From: Manihot esculenta
Lineage: Eukaryota > Streptophyta > Magnoliopsida > Malpighiales > Euphorbiaceae
DNA: 64,000 nucleotides
Reading direction: 5' to 3'
Assembly (NCBI RefSeq): GCF_001659605.2
Contig: NC_035164.2
Span: 20,988,000 to 21,051,999 of the forward strand
Shown here: positions 21,468-34,373 of the stretch, in pieces
How the letters are laid out: each line of letters opens with the position of its first letter
Position numbering within the stretch: position 1 is the stretch's first letter
The notes under the pieces: model-generated
What the model was told of the DNA's origin: nothing
Database searches by the model: none
What the model saw: the letters and a program-made list of their open reading frames with translations, nothing else
Program-made: the position numbers and the translations under genes

Positions 21468-21998
21468 ATGAATATGTTTAGGAGAAATCACGAAGACATT
21501 ACAAATATAGAACACATAGAAACACCCCAGGCACCATCTCCTTTGCTACCAAAACCAAACACTGTATATTTATCCCAACGCTATAGTAATCCAAAACCAT
21601 ATGATCTAATAGATCCAGCTATAAAACCCATTAAGCAACCTTTCACAAAAAGGATACCTCCATCACAAAACCCTATAGAAATAGTAACAATAAATCCAAA
21701 AACAGAATTACAAGACATGTCAAAATTCTTACAAAACATTATAAAAGAACAAGGTACTTCCCCAAAACCTATAGGAGGCATTAAAATAAAAGAACCTACA
21801 CAAAGTAAGATATCAAGTGAGAGTACTAGCAAAGATAAAAATAAAATAACAATTTTAACTGAATATAATGAAACCTCTTCATCAGAAGATGACACTATAG
21901 ACAATCCATTGGAAGCATCAGACTCTGACCAAGAAGACAATATCCCTGTAAATACTATGGGAAAAAATTATGTCTGTAAAACCTCTGAAACATTTTAA
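21468..21998 (+). pseudogene. EPRV polyprotein N-terminal fragment (176 aa)
   Basis: The likely beginning of the polyprotein ORF, placed after the leader and primer-binding site. It is Pro/Ser/Thr-rich with an acidic stretch (SSSEDDTIDNPLEASDSDQE) and shows no folded domain, as expected for the region before the movement protein. The frame ends near 21998, where sequence changes to AT-rich host DNA, so the rest of the polyprotein was never integrated here or was lost. Assignment is by position, not by a conserved motif. Confidence 0.6.
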
Positions 21999-23226
21999 CA
22001 TATTTTTTAAAATTAATATTTTATTAATAAAATTTACTTTATAATAAAACTAAAAAATAATTTTTTTATTTTTTTAACACTTAACAATTAAAATTAATAA
22101 AAAAATTAATTAATAAACTTAATTTTAAAAATATTTTAATATATATATTTTTTAAAATTTAAAAATCAATAGATTTTTTAATAACATAAAAACCAAATAA
22201 TATTATTATTTTTTATTATAATACCATATATAATTAATTTATTAATAGAACTACCTATAAAATTATTTATATCCTCATTTTATTACTAAATATTAGTTTT
22301 TTTTAAAAGAAATTTATTATTTATTTTTATATGAAAATTTATGAATTTTATTTTTGTACAATCAGTTTTTAAAAATAATATTTAAAAAGTAAATAACGAA
22401 AATCAGAAAAAAAATTAATTATAAAAATAAAAAATAGAAATCTTACAAAGGTACCGAATACACACCGATATCCATTATGCAATTAAATTAAAAAGAAAAA
22501 AGAAAAAGGAAATCACTATTCTAACATGATATACAACAAACAACGCCTAAAGCAGATAAAATAGGGCACCATATTTAAAGAGACTTTTTTTCTTGACAGC
22601 AAACCACACATTTAAATAGGGTTCACAAGGGGGAAAAAAAAAAAAAAAACAAGTCGCGTCTAAACATGGAAAACTTAACATTGGGGAAAAAGTAAAGAAA
22701 AAAAAAAGAAAGAAAAACGAGCAGAGAAGGCATATTGCCTTGCCAGAAAAAGATAACCCCTTCATTTCATTTCCCACATCTCCCCTATACATTTGTGAAC
22801 CATTGAACCCCAGTATAATGCAACCAATCCCGTCCATCCTATGATAAAGAGTATCCCATCAATTAAAAAACTAAAAGGGCATTCTACGAGCTTAATATCT
22901 ACTACTGATAACCATTTCAGGAGATGTAACCACTGGCTATCTGGTTAATAACAACTTTTATCTCCTGATACTAGTTCATCCGAGCATTGGACTATCTTCT
23001 CAGACTAGAACGTAATGTAAAAGAGTTCTTGCAGAGCTTTTAACTATCTAGATGAATCTCCCTTTCTAAGAGGTGAGGTCAGAAATGATCTAACTTTTGG
23101 GAGACGTAGAAGTTAGTAAAAGTTTGAACCACCTAAGAGCTTAGACTGGAATCCATGTTAGTCATGGCAAGCAAAAACAGGCTTGCTCTTAACATTTGCA
23201 GATCAGAGAAGAGTTTGACAGGCAGT
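21999..23226. other. AT-rich spacer and probable 3' UTR of the LHW gene
   Basis: 21999-22440 is very AT-rich and holds no gene. 22450-23226 has more normal composition and lies directly downstream of the LHW stop codon (minus strand), so it probably includes the 3' UTR. I could not place a poly(A) signal with confidence. Confidence 0.5.
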
Positions 23227-26200
23227 TCATTGTAAGCTAGTGGGCCTCCCAGTTGCAGGTATAGAGGCGGCTTGGGGGAAAGCATGATGGACCATCATAT
23301 CTGATGCAGCAGTAGAAGATACACCGCCCTTCACAGTTTGCTCCAGAAGACGAACAAGTGACATAAATACTTCCATCCTTGTAACATCTCTGTTTGCCTG
23401 GGACAATATTTCAGACAACTTAATTGTAGACTATGAAATACAAGATAGCGAGGAAGTGCATTTTCTAATTGTTTTACTTGGAATACTTGCAGCAGAGTAG
23501 GCAAGCAACCAGCACACTATAATAAGATGAATGATATATGAGCATGAACATTAAAAAGTCACATTGAACAATAGTATGTGCAACACATATGACCTCTCGT
23601 CGTCAACAATTAGAGATAAGAGTCATAAAAAATAAGCCAAGCTGTACAACTACCATCCCACAGATGACCTATTAAGGCTCTGCAAATATATACAATTTTA
23701 GATAAAGATTGCGTTGCCTAATTTGGCCTTTCAGACAATGCAGGTCCGGAAGGAACGATTTGAAGTTGTGATGTTTAATTCATGATGCTTTTTTTTCTTA
23801 GATTGGTTAAAATTTCATTAGAATTCATTTTTTTCCTAAAAAATCAAAAGTTGGATTCATGAATAACGATTAAGAAAAAGATTCTTATCTCAATAAAGAT
23901 TTAAATTGCCTACTAAAAGAAATAATTGCTCAACTGCATTGATAAATCTAATTAATTAAGGATTTGTTTAGTTTACTTATTAGATATAATTGATTGTTGT
24001 TATTGATAAATTAAAATTCATTTCAAAAAGAAAAAAAACTCATTTCAAAACTACAATATAATAATATTAATAATTAATATTATATAGATTCGGTAAATAA
24101 TTAAAATAATCAAAATGCGAGTAAGAAAATAAAAGGTAAAAATTAATTGAATTACGTGCAAATAATTAGGTGATTTAAAATTCAAATAAATTAAATAAAT
24201 TTTAAAATTAATTTATAAGATTAAATTCATAAAAATTTAAAGCAACTCCAACATCATTTCTTGTTTATTATATAAATCAATTAAAATGAAAAGAAAAATG
24301 ACACAATTAAAAATTATTTCACTAGAAATAAAAATACATTAAAAAGATAATAATAATAATTAATTTAGATTTAATAACTAAAAAGCTAAATATTTAAAAC
24401 AATTAAAAAGACAAAAAATAATTTTATAAAAAGAATAAGCTGAACTTGCCATAAAAAGCAGTTAGAAAATTTCTTGTGAAGATATTGCTTTGAGTTGTAT
24501 ATTGTATCACTTATTTATATACATATATAATGATAAGATAAAGTAATCAAAAGGTTTCAAAAATATAATTTATTTTAATAATCTTATAAAAATAATCTTA
24601 TAATTGGCAATCTTTATATTTTTCTCTTCCCACTTTTTCCACTTTTATATATAATATAGATATAGATATTAATTATTAAGAATTAAAAAACTAATTAAAA
24701 TTAAATTTAACAACACAAAAAATAACATAACAGCTTTATTCAAAATATTTTCACCGGCATCTAAAAGTGTTTTTTTTTTTTTTTTTTACAGATAAGCTTT
24801 TTGTTTTTGCACTCCAAGAAAAATACCAAACAGGCCTTAAATAGCTTTTCTGAAACGACTTTTTTCAACAGCAGATTTTTGGTCTCCCTACTACAATCCC
24901 AAATGAAGCCCTCAACATAACATAGAAAATAGTTCAAATAAAGGAATATCATTGACTGACAAAGAAAGCAAATCAAGGGAACAACATAGGAACCCTCGGC
25001 CTTTCCTCTAAGAGTGACCCTAAAAGTGAAGAGAAATTATTTATGCTCATTTAATACACCCTTACACGGCCAAGCATCAAATGTTCTATAGTAGAATAAT
25101 ATATATATTCTTATTATGTTATATAGTTTTAAGTTATAAACTATGAACTCTTAAATTATAAACAAGCTCAATATGCATGTGAACTCTCATTTAAAATTAA
25201 TCAAATAAGTAAATAAATAAAAAAGGATAGCAAGTTATATTAAAAGGTCAAAATAATTAATATAAAATTGCAACTATAATAAGAGAAATAAAAAAGAAAA
25301 AAAATTAAAACAAAACAAAATAAAGAAAGGTATTGTGTTTGTAGAGGTGGATAGATTGGAAAGTTGATTTTCTCAATCAGGATGAGAGGAGAGAGAAAAG
25401 AATGGGTGATGGAAGAAATATAGCTAAGAAAAAGATTTTACATGCACTTTTCATAATTAAAGGGAATAAAATCTTAAATTTTGATAGTATAGTGTCTGAC
25501 AATCCTTTAGAAAATAATAGACTAAATCGGTTGGAAACTCAAACGGTTCATATAGATTTAGCTAATGCACCGTCTATTATTGTGACTTAGTGTTCAAAGA
25601 TAGATAAGGATGTTTCTTATTAACAAAGACCACATCTGAGTATGCCAAAGTTCACAAATCAAATTTCTTTCACGTGCAAATGGAAAACCAACACATACCC
25701 AAACTTTCATGAGTGCGTTAGTCAAAACTTCTATTAGGTGTCTTTTTCTTTTTCCGTTTATAATGGTTTTCAGAGGAGACAGAGGAAATCAAAAAGGAAT
25801 ATTTATTAACTGACTACTGATCCAGGTTACTTTGGCCTACGATCAAGACGACATATTTTTAAGAAAAATGAAACACCCTTCCTCACACATGCTACGGAAC
25901 TTTTAAATGCATTGCTATTCGTATCAACAATATCAAATAATCAAAGAGCTCCAAAAAATGTTGGAATAAAATGCCCAATAGCAGATTGCTAGTTATTATT
26001 TCTATCATCTAATAGAGATCAAGAAAGATGAGAACTCAAAGTAATCCTTTGAAAAATCTTAATGATATAGATTTATGATATAGAAAATAAATATGGTTAA
26101 CTAGACTGACGTAATCCTTGGATACTTGCTAGTGAATTCAAGGAATAGAATGTTTAACTTTGTATACTTCATTATACCCATTGTACGCTTAAATTCATTC

Positions 26201-27243
26201 CTTAGATAGCCGTAACACTAGCGAAAAGCTTAACCACCTCAGGTTTCAATGACAACATATAGTAGCATGTAGTTTCATTTAATTAATGAGCTAATTGATC
26301 AACTTAAGCTGCAGCTGGGAACAACAATCCAAAAGGATGACCAGCACGCCTGATATTCCAGTCATGAAGATTTCTGAGGATTAAAGTTTATAATTAATTG
26401 AAATATTTGAATTTAGAATATTACCTCTACTGTAAAACGTGCCCAGATCTTATCATTCCAAGCTTCCATCACGCCCTTCAAGATTGTCAACCCCAATCCC
26501 CTAATTAAGTCGGCTATTTCTAGAAAGAAACCCCTTTCTTCACATAGCATCTGTCAAAATGAACAATATTATTGAATAAAAATATGACAGAAAATTATTA
26601 AATTGAAGCTCCAACATCCAATTAAAATGGCTCTCGCTACCTCCACAAGCATCTGGCGAGGTGGGTTCAGATCCTCAACTATTATAGGACAGACCATTGA
26701 TTGCGACCCAACTTCAAACGCCCAAGTTGCCCCTCCATCAAAATTTTCCTTTAAAAGGAGTCCACCTTCCTTGTTAATAATCTGCATATTCAGAAAATAA
26801 AAGAATTTCTTTAAAAAAAAAACTAAAAAATATTTTTCCTAATTGCACCAAGCACAAATATGCCAAAAACCAAGACACAAGATAAAATACTTGAATAACT
26901 TCCATAAAAAGACCAGTTCATATCAATAAATTTTATACGTAAATTCACAAGTCCCACATGCAATCCCCATGCGCCACCATTCCAAGTAAATTACCAAAAC
27001 AGGAAAGCAGGTTTGCTCTGCCAACTGTAACAGATGTCAAGCAAATTTAGAGGACATACAGATTACTACATACTGCAAACATACCTTAGAATCCCCAGTT
27101 TGTTTTAGCTTGTCTGCATGCTTTGTCACACTTTGCAAGAATTGCATATGTTTGATGGTACGTTCAAGCAACGCATCTATGCTACACTGTTAAACCAAAT
27201 AAACAAATTAAAAATTACATCGGAGCGAAATAAAGCAAAGTAA

Positions 27244-27290
<47 letters not shown>

Positions 27291-30200
27291 TACTTTTCCG
27301 CCATTTGGTACAATTTCCCGCAACTCTTTCACCCTATCTTGGATCATCTGACGATCTTTTGGCCTGGGCCTGGGATTCTCTCCAGGTTTAAGCCTTTTGC
27401 GATTTGGTTTGCTCGATTCGTCATTTTTCTTGGAATATGCAGTTGAAACACTATTATCTCGCCTATTATTGGGGCCAACCCATGAACTCAGTTGGGATCC
27501 ATAAACAGAAGAAGTTTGAGAACAACTTCCAACATCATCCTTGCTACATCCAGATCTGAAAGAGCCAGATGCTATAGTCCCTGATTTTTCCAGAGACTTA
27601 GGCAGGTCAAATAACTCCTTTTGAATCTTTTCAGACATGTGAACAAGGCCATAGGTCAGAGAACCACTGGGAACAGAGGAGCTACTGATCTTTGTCAATG
27701 TTGTCTTGCAAGAGATATTTTCATCTGACCTCTGCTTGGCAGCAGAATGAGCCCTTGATACCACAGCATCTAAAAGATTATCAGTACCCATGCCAGAGAA
27801 AATACAACTATCTGATATTCCTTGATTAACTGAGAGAAGGCTAGAACTGGCTTCTCGCATGTTAATAAAAGTGGAAGCATCTTTGCCCAGATGTGAATTT
27901 GCACACTGCCCATCAGTCAGCAAATTGTCCCACTTGCTTTTTAGCAATCTGTTCTTAAAATCCACACCCAGAATATCATACAAGTCATCCCCAGATGCAG
28001 GTTGAGCACATGGATCCTCATACTTAATATCTGTACTATTTGTAATCTGACTTTCACTTGCATGCCTGAGGCAATCAGGAACAGAATTTGGCTGGGATGA
28101 TGGGAGATAAAATGCTTGAAACAAATCATCTTCCATCTTTTCTTTCTTTGCAATTGATACATTTTTAGCATACTTCACATTTGAGGAAATGTACCTACGA
28201 TGAGGACCTCCTGAAAGCATGCCCCTACCACTTAATTGATCTACCAGATGGGATGAAGGAATTTCCTCAGCTCTCGATGTATTAGAATTCTGAATCCCAA
28301 TCCCTGCCAGCTGTGTGGAAGAATGATTAAAACCAGCTGATTTTTGTGGATTAGAAAGAACACGTTTGATTGAAGTGGTTGTTGTGTGGCTACTCACTCC
28401 ATTGCGTAACTCTGTCCCATGTGCCAAGGAATCTCCATGAGAATCGAAGACTAGGGCTTCATTTGACCTCATATTAGGTGTGGCAAAGCTATCTAATGCA
28501 TTTCTATTGTTACTAATAAGATTTTGAGGAATAGCATCTGACAAAACCTGATGTTCCAATAATGTCATAATGCTGCTATCGGTATGTGATTGACTGATAA
28601 CAGATTGGGGACTGAATGCAGGCTTTGAATTAAGTGAAGCAACATGCTGGTTCAGCCATACATCAGGATTTGATCGAATCACTTCAGCTCCAACTCCATT
28701 CTCTAGTTGGCCTCTCAATGGATCATCTTGCTTAATAGTTGTCATTTTTTGTTCACAGGAGCCACCTCCAGATTTAGATGAATTACTGGTCAGATTCAGG
28801 GCACGAAATGTTGAGGCAGTAGATTGTAGATTATCTTGAACCTGTCTAATTTGCAAATGAGAAGGTTGAGCAATTATTGAGGATCGGGATGAGATATTTT
28901 GTTGATTGCAACTTCCAGTCAATAATGGAGTGGAGTTCTGCATCTTATTTCCAGACAAATGCATGGAATGTGAATCAGACATTCCAATAGAAACAGGCAC
29001 CCCAATTCTTTCCGTAAATTCATTTATCATAAGGTTTTCAGACAGAAGAGCTCCAGGGACACATCCTATTTGCAGGATCAAACTCTTCACATTATTCACA
29101 AATCCCATATTCTCCATTATCTGAATCAACAAGGATGAATATAAATATATGGAACTTGGAAGTGCAAGAAAATTTGTTCCAGCTTCATGAACAAAGTAAT
29201 CAGGCAAAAGAATATTGGAGATCAGGGCATTGCTATTTTACTAGCATTCGTTAAATAATAATAATAATAATTTGAAATCCTACTCAATAAAGAATCCTTG
29301 TCTAGATTTATAGCCAAGACTGATTGCACTGGCACACAGGTTTCAGGCCTTCTGCATGCTGAAATTATTGGAACCCTTGTCAACATTTATCTACATGGTA
29401 TTGTATACAATCCATGAAATTAATTGGACAGCTCTGAAAGGTTCATGACCGCATGCAAGATTGTATAATAACTACAGATATACAACTCTTAGATCAGAAA
29501 ATAAATTATTCGAGCATTCTCTTCAACAAATTGCAACATTAGTAACAATATGACACTTATTGGTTTAGCTAGCCCAAGAGATGAGTGCAATAACCCACTT
29601 AAAGATAAAATCGCCGATATTTGGGATGAAAAATGTGTTAGATTTCACTCTGCTTCTTATTCACATCTTGTTGGAAATGAAAACCAAACTCAATTAGGAT
29701 TATAATTTATATTAGCATATAAATTAGAATTCATAATGGTTTTAATATTTGGTTTTCTACATATCTTAGATTCTACATTGGTGCGTTATACAGTTCCCAT
29801 GCTTTCTGAGTGAGTGCATGATGAAATTTGAAGAAAAAAAGGGGAAAAAGAGAGGGAATAAGCTGATTTTAGTGCTGTACTATGTTAAGCTCCAGCAAGC
29901 TTGTTCAAAATCAAATTGAGGACAAGTTGAAAGAGGCAAAGAGCTGCAATAATAGTTGTGTGCGAGTTCTCAAACAAGAACCGTTTGATACAGAGTGCAC
30001 GTGCGCTTACAAAGCCCTCAAAGATGACATCTTTATTGACTTTGGCTTTTGTGCCAAATTAGGCAAATGCTTGGCCAACTTCTTTGAATGTCCACTGTCC
30101 AAAATATTTAGGTAGTGCAATGTTTTATTTCTCACACGTGGCATCAGTGCAATTTTTGTTGCATACACATTTGTATCCAATATTATGTTATATTTGATTT

Positions 30201-32412
30201 TTTTTTCTTTTTTGCATGGGGAAAATGAACAAAAAATTCCACATGTCAGACTAATTGAATGAAAAGCACTTACAGTCAAGGAAGAACCAAATTGAACCAC
30301 ACCAAGAGGAGAAACAGGAATAACTGCAACTGTCTGCAAACCAAGTAAAAGTACTTCTTGAAAAAGCTAGTTAATCATAAAGGACAATGTAGAACACAAT
30401 GGAAGCTATCAAACCTGCATGCCAGCTGAGAATTGGTGATGTATCTCAGTTAAAACCTAAAATCCACAAAAGTATAAGTTATACCATAGGCGACTATAAA
30501 TCACAGAAAAACAAAAAGAATCATCGAGTATTCCATTAAGGCATCTGTATAATTCTACTGCCCATTTAGACCATTAGTAACCAATTCAAATTTATAGAGC
30601 AGCTCGGTACTTGTAACATTAAAAAAGGAGGAGAGGAGGCCCGAAAACAGAACAACCTTAGGGCTCCAAAGAATGATGCCACACGAAGCAGAAAAAGAAA
30701 AAGATTGGTTTATCTCCAATTATAACAATTTACAGTGGGCAAAACTGAGGGAAAATATACTAAAATGATCATAAAGTACACGATTGTGCACTATGTATAA
30801 TGGACATTGAGCATACTATTGTGGAACTCTCTGATATTGGCACCCAAAGAAGGCAGTAGTCATTAATTATCATACCTCTGGTGGATAGGCATCTCCAATG
30901 TAATTATTTGCAAGGATCCACTCATGATTGCCAGTAAATGCAGCTCGCCCAACCATTCTGTTAATTTAAAAAAATCAGAGAAATTCATAGTTTTGAGTTC
31001 TAGAAGGGAGAAATTAAAATGTAAAATTAACAAGTGTAAAAGGAAAATATGTTAAGGAAGCATACCCTTGGCCTACTATATTAATCTGATTATTGATCAT
31101 CATTTTGTTCATAAGCAGATGGATTGTTTCCCCAGATTGAACCCTGAGCTGTGGGGAGTTGAAATCAGAAGCCCAGCATCCTTCAGAATCTCCTAAAGGC
31201 AACTCAGGGTTCCCCGTCCCAGAAGTACATGGAAGAACAGAACATGACTTGGATTCATAGTAACATTCTTCCCAAATTAGCAACCTGTGAATTAAAAGCT
31301 AATTGTCAGACAGGCTACTCCAAATAAATTCAGCTTAAACATTTTTTTAGAACTATAGTAAAAAATAAAAATAAGAACATAAGTCCACGTCACTTCTTTG
31401 GTTGCGGACGATTAATAAAGAAAAAATACAAGAGCAGTTTCGACTCTCATGTTCTGTACAAGTTCTTTTCCCTTTTTTTTTTCATCGCCACGTGTATTCA
31501 GAATCAAGCAGGAAAAAGAACTCGTAAGCAGAATCATCAATTGCATGTAGAAAGGGAAAATTTTCTTATTTAAAAACAAGAAAATGAGACGGAACAGAAA
31601 CAAACCAATTCGGACAAAGTCTGAAACAGTAGATTTAAGAACAGCAAATGGATTCAATGCAAAGAGGGTGTAGTCAAAACCAATACAAATAAACATTACT
31701 GAGATTCTCAAAGACAAAACAGAATAAACCAAAACACAAGGTTCCAAAAACGGAGTGGGAAAGAGAGTATATTAGATTACGAATCGTGTAATAGACAATA
31801 GTAGCCCCTAACCAATCAGGCTCTAACACATCAATCAAAAATACCAAGACAAAAGGAGAAAAGGACAAACAAATATATTTAAATTGACGTTTTGTTACTA
31901 AAAAAAATAATAGTAACAGTCATAATAATAGATCCTCTTTGTTTGGTCTCCGAGAAAATATGAGAAATACATTTCTCACTAGGAAAGGAAAAGGAGAAAA
32001 GGGCAAAAAAAAAAAAAAAAAACACTCAATGCATACGGAAAAGGAAATAATTGGCAATTATTAATATCCCGTCATATTAGTTTGGTTGCTGAGAAAATAG
32101 AGGGAATAATACAAGATGTCAAAATCTTCAAAGAACTAGCCGGAGTTGGCTAACTGAGTTATATTTTTTCTGCAGCTACTCCATTTACCCCTCTTTTCTT
32201 GCTAATAACAGAAATCTAACATAATAAGACTCAGAATCTCACTTCCTATCTTTCATTTTTCTTCCACTTAACCAGAAACCAAACAAAGAACACGAAACAG
32301 AGAAAGCTCGGACTTACTTAGGATTCTGGCAGCCGATCTTCCAGAACACAGCATAGCACCACTGATTGACACCACATAGTGACCTCAAAACATCTCTCAA
32401 TAAATGACCCAT
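23227..32412 (-). CDS. LHW: LONESOME HIGHWAY-type bHLH transcription factor, 10 exons, 954 aa
   Basis: A nuclear transcription regulator. In Arabidopsis, LHW pairs with TMO5-type bHLH proteins to promote cytokinin synthesis and periclinal divisions in vascular tissue. Exons (minus): 32412-32318, 31284-31066, 30957-30876, 30456-30415, 30333-30274, 29120-27294, 27186-27085, 26781-26641, 26550-26425, 23397-23227. All introns are GT-AG and the phases join without a stop. Exons 1-5 (residues 1-166) encode the bHLH-MYC N-terminal domain (MGHLLRDVLRSLCGVNQW; VGRAAFTG; HHQFSAGMQTVAV). Exon 6 (167-775) is long and Ser-rich, with DDLYDILGVD, DNLLDAVVS and CKTTLTK blocks shared with LHW, and ends in the basic helix region (PRPRPKDRQMIQDRVKELRE). 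Exon 7 holds the second helix (CSIDALLERTIKHMQFLQSV). Exons 8-10 are the conserved C-terminus (GGATWAFEVGS; MLCEERGFFLEIADLIR; NRDVTRMEVFM). It is longer than Arabidopsis LHW (~650 aa). The LHW subtype fits better than the LHL paralogues. Confidence 0.95.
23398..26424 (-). other. LHW: Long last intron of LHW (3.0 kb)
   Basis: GT at 26424 and AG at 23398 on the minus strand. The interior is AT-rich with a poly(T) run near 24768-24788 (plus strand). It contains no recognisable transposon ends. A 62-codon ORF on the plus strand (25402-25590) matches nothing I recognise. The intron is far longer than the others and probably carries decayed insertions. Confidence 0.6.
27249..27288. repeat. (AT)n microsatellite at a splice donor of LHW
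   Basis: About 20 AT units. On the minus strand the repeat starts a few bases after the GTAGG donor of exon 6, so it occupies the start of the intron that splits the bHLH domain. Confidence 0.95.
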
Positions 32413-32430
32413 AGCTATCAGTATCACTTC

Positions 32431-32523
32431 TCACGCTCTCCTTTCAACTGATCGAGCCTTCAAAATATCAATTAAACAAGTAGAGGAACGAAAAACAACA
32501 ATAACAACTCCAGCTACTAACAT
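32431..32523 (-). CDS. Candidate upstream ORF in the LHW leader (30 aa)
   Basis: An ATG at 32523 opens a 30-codon frame ending TGA at 32431, 18 nt before the LHW start codon. The N-terminal half is hydrophobic (MLVAGVVIVVF). If the leader is unspliced here, it would be read before the main ORF and could lower translation. Leader structure is unknown and conservation cannot be checked, so this is tentative. Confidence 0.3.
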   Translation of the reverse strand: MLVAGVVIVVFRSSTCLIDILKARSVERRA

Positions 32524-33011
32524 GAACCAAAATGATCTAATAAAAAGATCAGCCAGTAGAAGAGGCGCGGCGGAGAAGGCGAAAGATGAACTGCAAATAA
32601 AAACAACTCCAGCTTCTTTCGGCTTCTTACTTGCTCATCCACGGCCTAACTTCCCCGACAGGATCCTCTTCCCGCCTGCTTCGTCCTAAGTCCACCACTC
32701 CTCTTCCTTTCCGGATCCAAGTTCCCCGCCACCATCCTCCGGCAAACCATCCTCGAAATCAAAAGCTTAAAATCTCCTTGGAAGGCAGAGAAAAATTTTT
32801 TTTAAAAAAAATTCAAATTATACCACAAGCTTCTAGCTTAAAAGTGGCCTTGATTTGCTCCATTTGGAGGCAGAAGTTGAAATATTTTGAAAAAAAAAAT
32901 AGAGAATGGTGGGTTTCCTTTTCCTTTTCAAGGCTTCGCCTTCTTTGATTCGCTGGGTAGTGCAGTGAAGCAGTAGAATTCAGTTTCTGGATTCTTCAGC
33001 TTTTGCTCCCT

Positions 33012-33039
33012 CACTCTCTCTCTCTCTCTCTCTCTCTCT
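33012..33039. repeat. (CT)n tract in the LHW upstream region
   Basis: A CT dinucleotide run (GA on the gene strand) about 600 bp upstream of the LHW start codon. Such tracts are common near plant transcription starts and 5' UTRs. It may lie in the leader or core promoter. Confidence 0.7.
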
Positions 33040-34365
33040 GTCTGTGCTAATATTCTCTTTCTTTCTCTTTGATGGTGAGTGGTAAATGTTAATGTGTGTG
33101 TGTATGAACTATGAAGTGCGCCATGTTAAGCAGTTGAGCGAGGGTAACGTTAGGAATTAGGTCTTCACTTTGAAAAAAATTACTGAGAAATGCCACTACA
33201 TGTCGTTTTGTGACTGTAGGCCTTTTTCCATTTAAAAACACAAAAGTTTCTGCTCGCTGTATAGTGTAGTGCAGGTTGATGCGTGCTGACGTTGGATAAT
33301 GATTTTGAGGTATTTAAAAAATAGAGGATTTGAACTAAATAAGGTGTATTAATGGACATACCTAATACGAATGAAATTAGTAGTGTTGATTTAAATACCT
33401 AATAATTTATTTAAAAAAATCAATTATATATTTAAATTACCAACTCTTCAATTTGTAAGGTTTAGTAAATATTAATAAGAAACGGTTGTAAATATTTTAA
33501 ATTTCAATAAAGGTTTAAAAGATAAGATAGTTATCAATCATTTAATGGATAATAACAATTCAACTAAGATAGATTGTAACTTCCATTTTATCTTTTCTTG
33601 GTTGAAATTACGGAAATGGGCTTTAGGGAGAAGGGGTTGAGATGATGAAGACGTGGAGCAAAACCATATGATTAAAGCTTTTCATGTTTTTTTTTTTTTT
33701 AAATCTTTATGAGAGGAATGTTCATCATAATTGATTAAAGTGAGAAAAGGTGTAAAAGGAAAAGGTGTAATTAATGAAAGAGATTTGACTCTTTACCATT
33801 CGCAATCATCCTTTCGTCCATTGCTTTTCACACTCCTAAATTTTTTGCTAGTTTAAGATTCGATAATTTGTAATATTGTCCCAAAATGCGATGAAAATTA
33901 CTTTTTTTTCCACTTTATTTATCGGTGTTTAAAAATTATTTTATCCAAAGTTAATTATTATTTTGAAAATATTAAAGGATTTTAAGTATTTTTAAATTTA
34001 TTATTATCTTTATTAAAACTATAATTATTTCTATAATTTTCTAATATATGTGTTATTATTTTTTTTCACTTATAAGTGACAAATTAATGGCATGAAACTT
34101 ATTGAGATTTGAGTAGTAAATAAGACAAATTAATCCTAGGATTTTAATTATGTTAATAAAATAGTAATTTTATTAAATATTATTAGTCAATTATAATAAA
34201 AATATTCACTCAAATTTAAGGATTAAATTATAAAAGACTAATTAGACTCCGTAAAGAGTTTTAACTAATATCATTTGGTTAAGATAATATAAGATAAAAA
34301 ATAGGCTAAAAATACGAACAATCTTATTAAAATTATTTAAAAATTGAAAAAGTGAGTTTCTAATA
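33040..34365. other. LHW upstream intergenic region
   Basis: No ORF, RNA gene or transposon end is evident. It is AT-rich from about 33400. It presumably holds the LHW promoter, but I cannot name sites. Confidence 0.5.
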
Positions 34366-34373
34366 GTTATGGG

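Larger units (their letters stand above)
17290..21998 (+). mobile_element. Endogenous pararetrovirus segment (florendovirus-like), truncated and permuted
   Basis: From left to right it holds the RT-RNase H end of a polyprotein gene, a second ORF starting at an ATGA overlap, a promoter with TATA box, a long leader with small ORFs, a tRNA-Met-type primer-binding site, and the N-terminal start of a polyprotein gene. No LTRs are present. The order (3' part of genome, intergenic region, 5' part of genome) means the integrated molecule crossed the start/end point of a circular or concatemeric viral DNA. Movement protein, coat protein and protease regions are missing. Genus assignment rests on the two-ORF layout with a downstream ORF of unknown function, so it is an inference. 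Exact edges are uncertain by tens of bases. Confidence 0.85.

Noticed and set aside
25402..25590. 62-codon ORF in the LHW last intron
   Set aside because: No motif or homology is recognised; opposite strand to the gene; length expected by chance.
29882..30115. 77-codon plus-strand ORF in an LHW intron
   Set aside because: No recognisable motif; it is antisense to the intron between exons 5 and 6 and probably a chance frame.
32631..32948. 105-codon plus-strand ORF near the LHW leader
   Set aside because: It is antisense to the probable LHW leader, has no recognised motif, and its C-terminal half comes from A-rich sequence.
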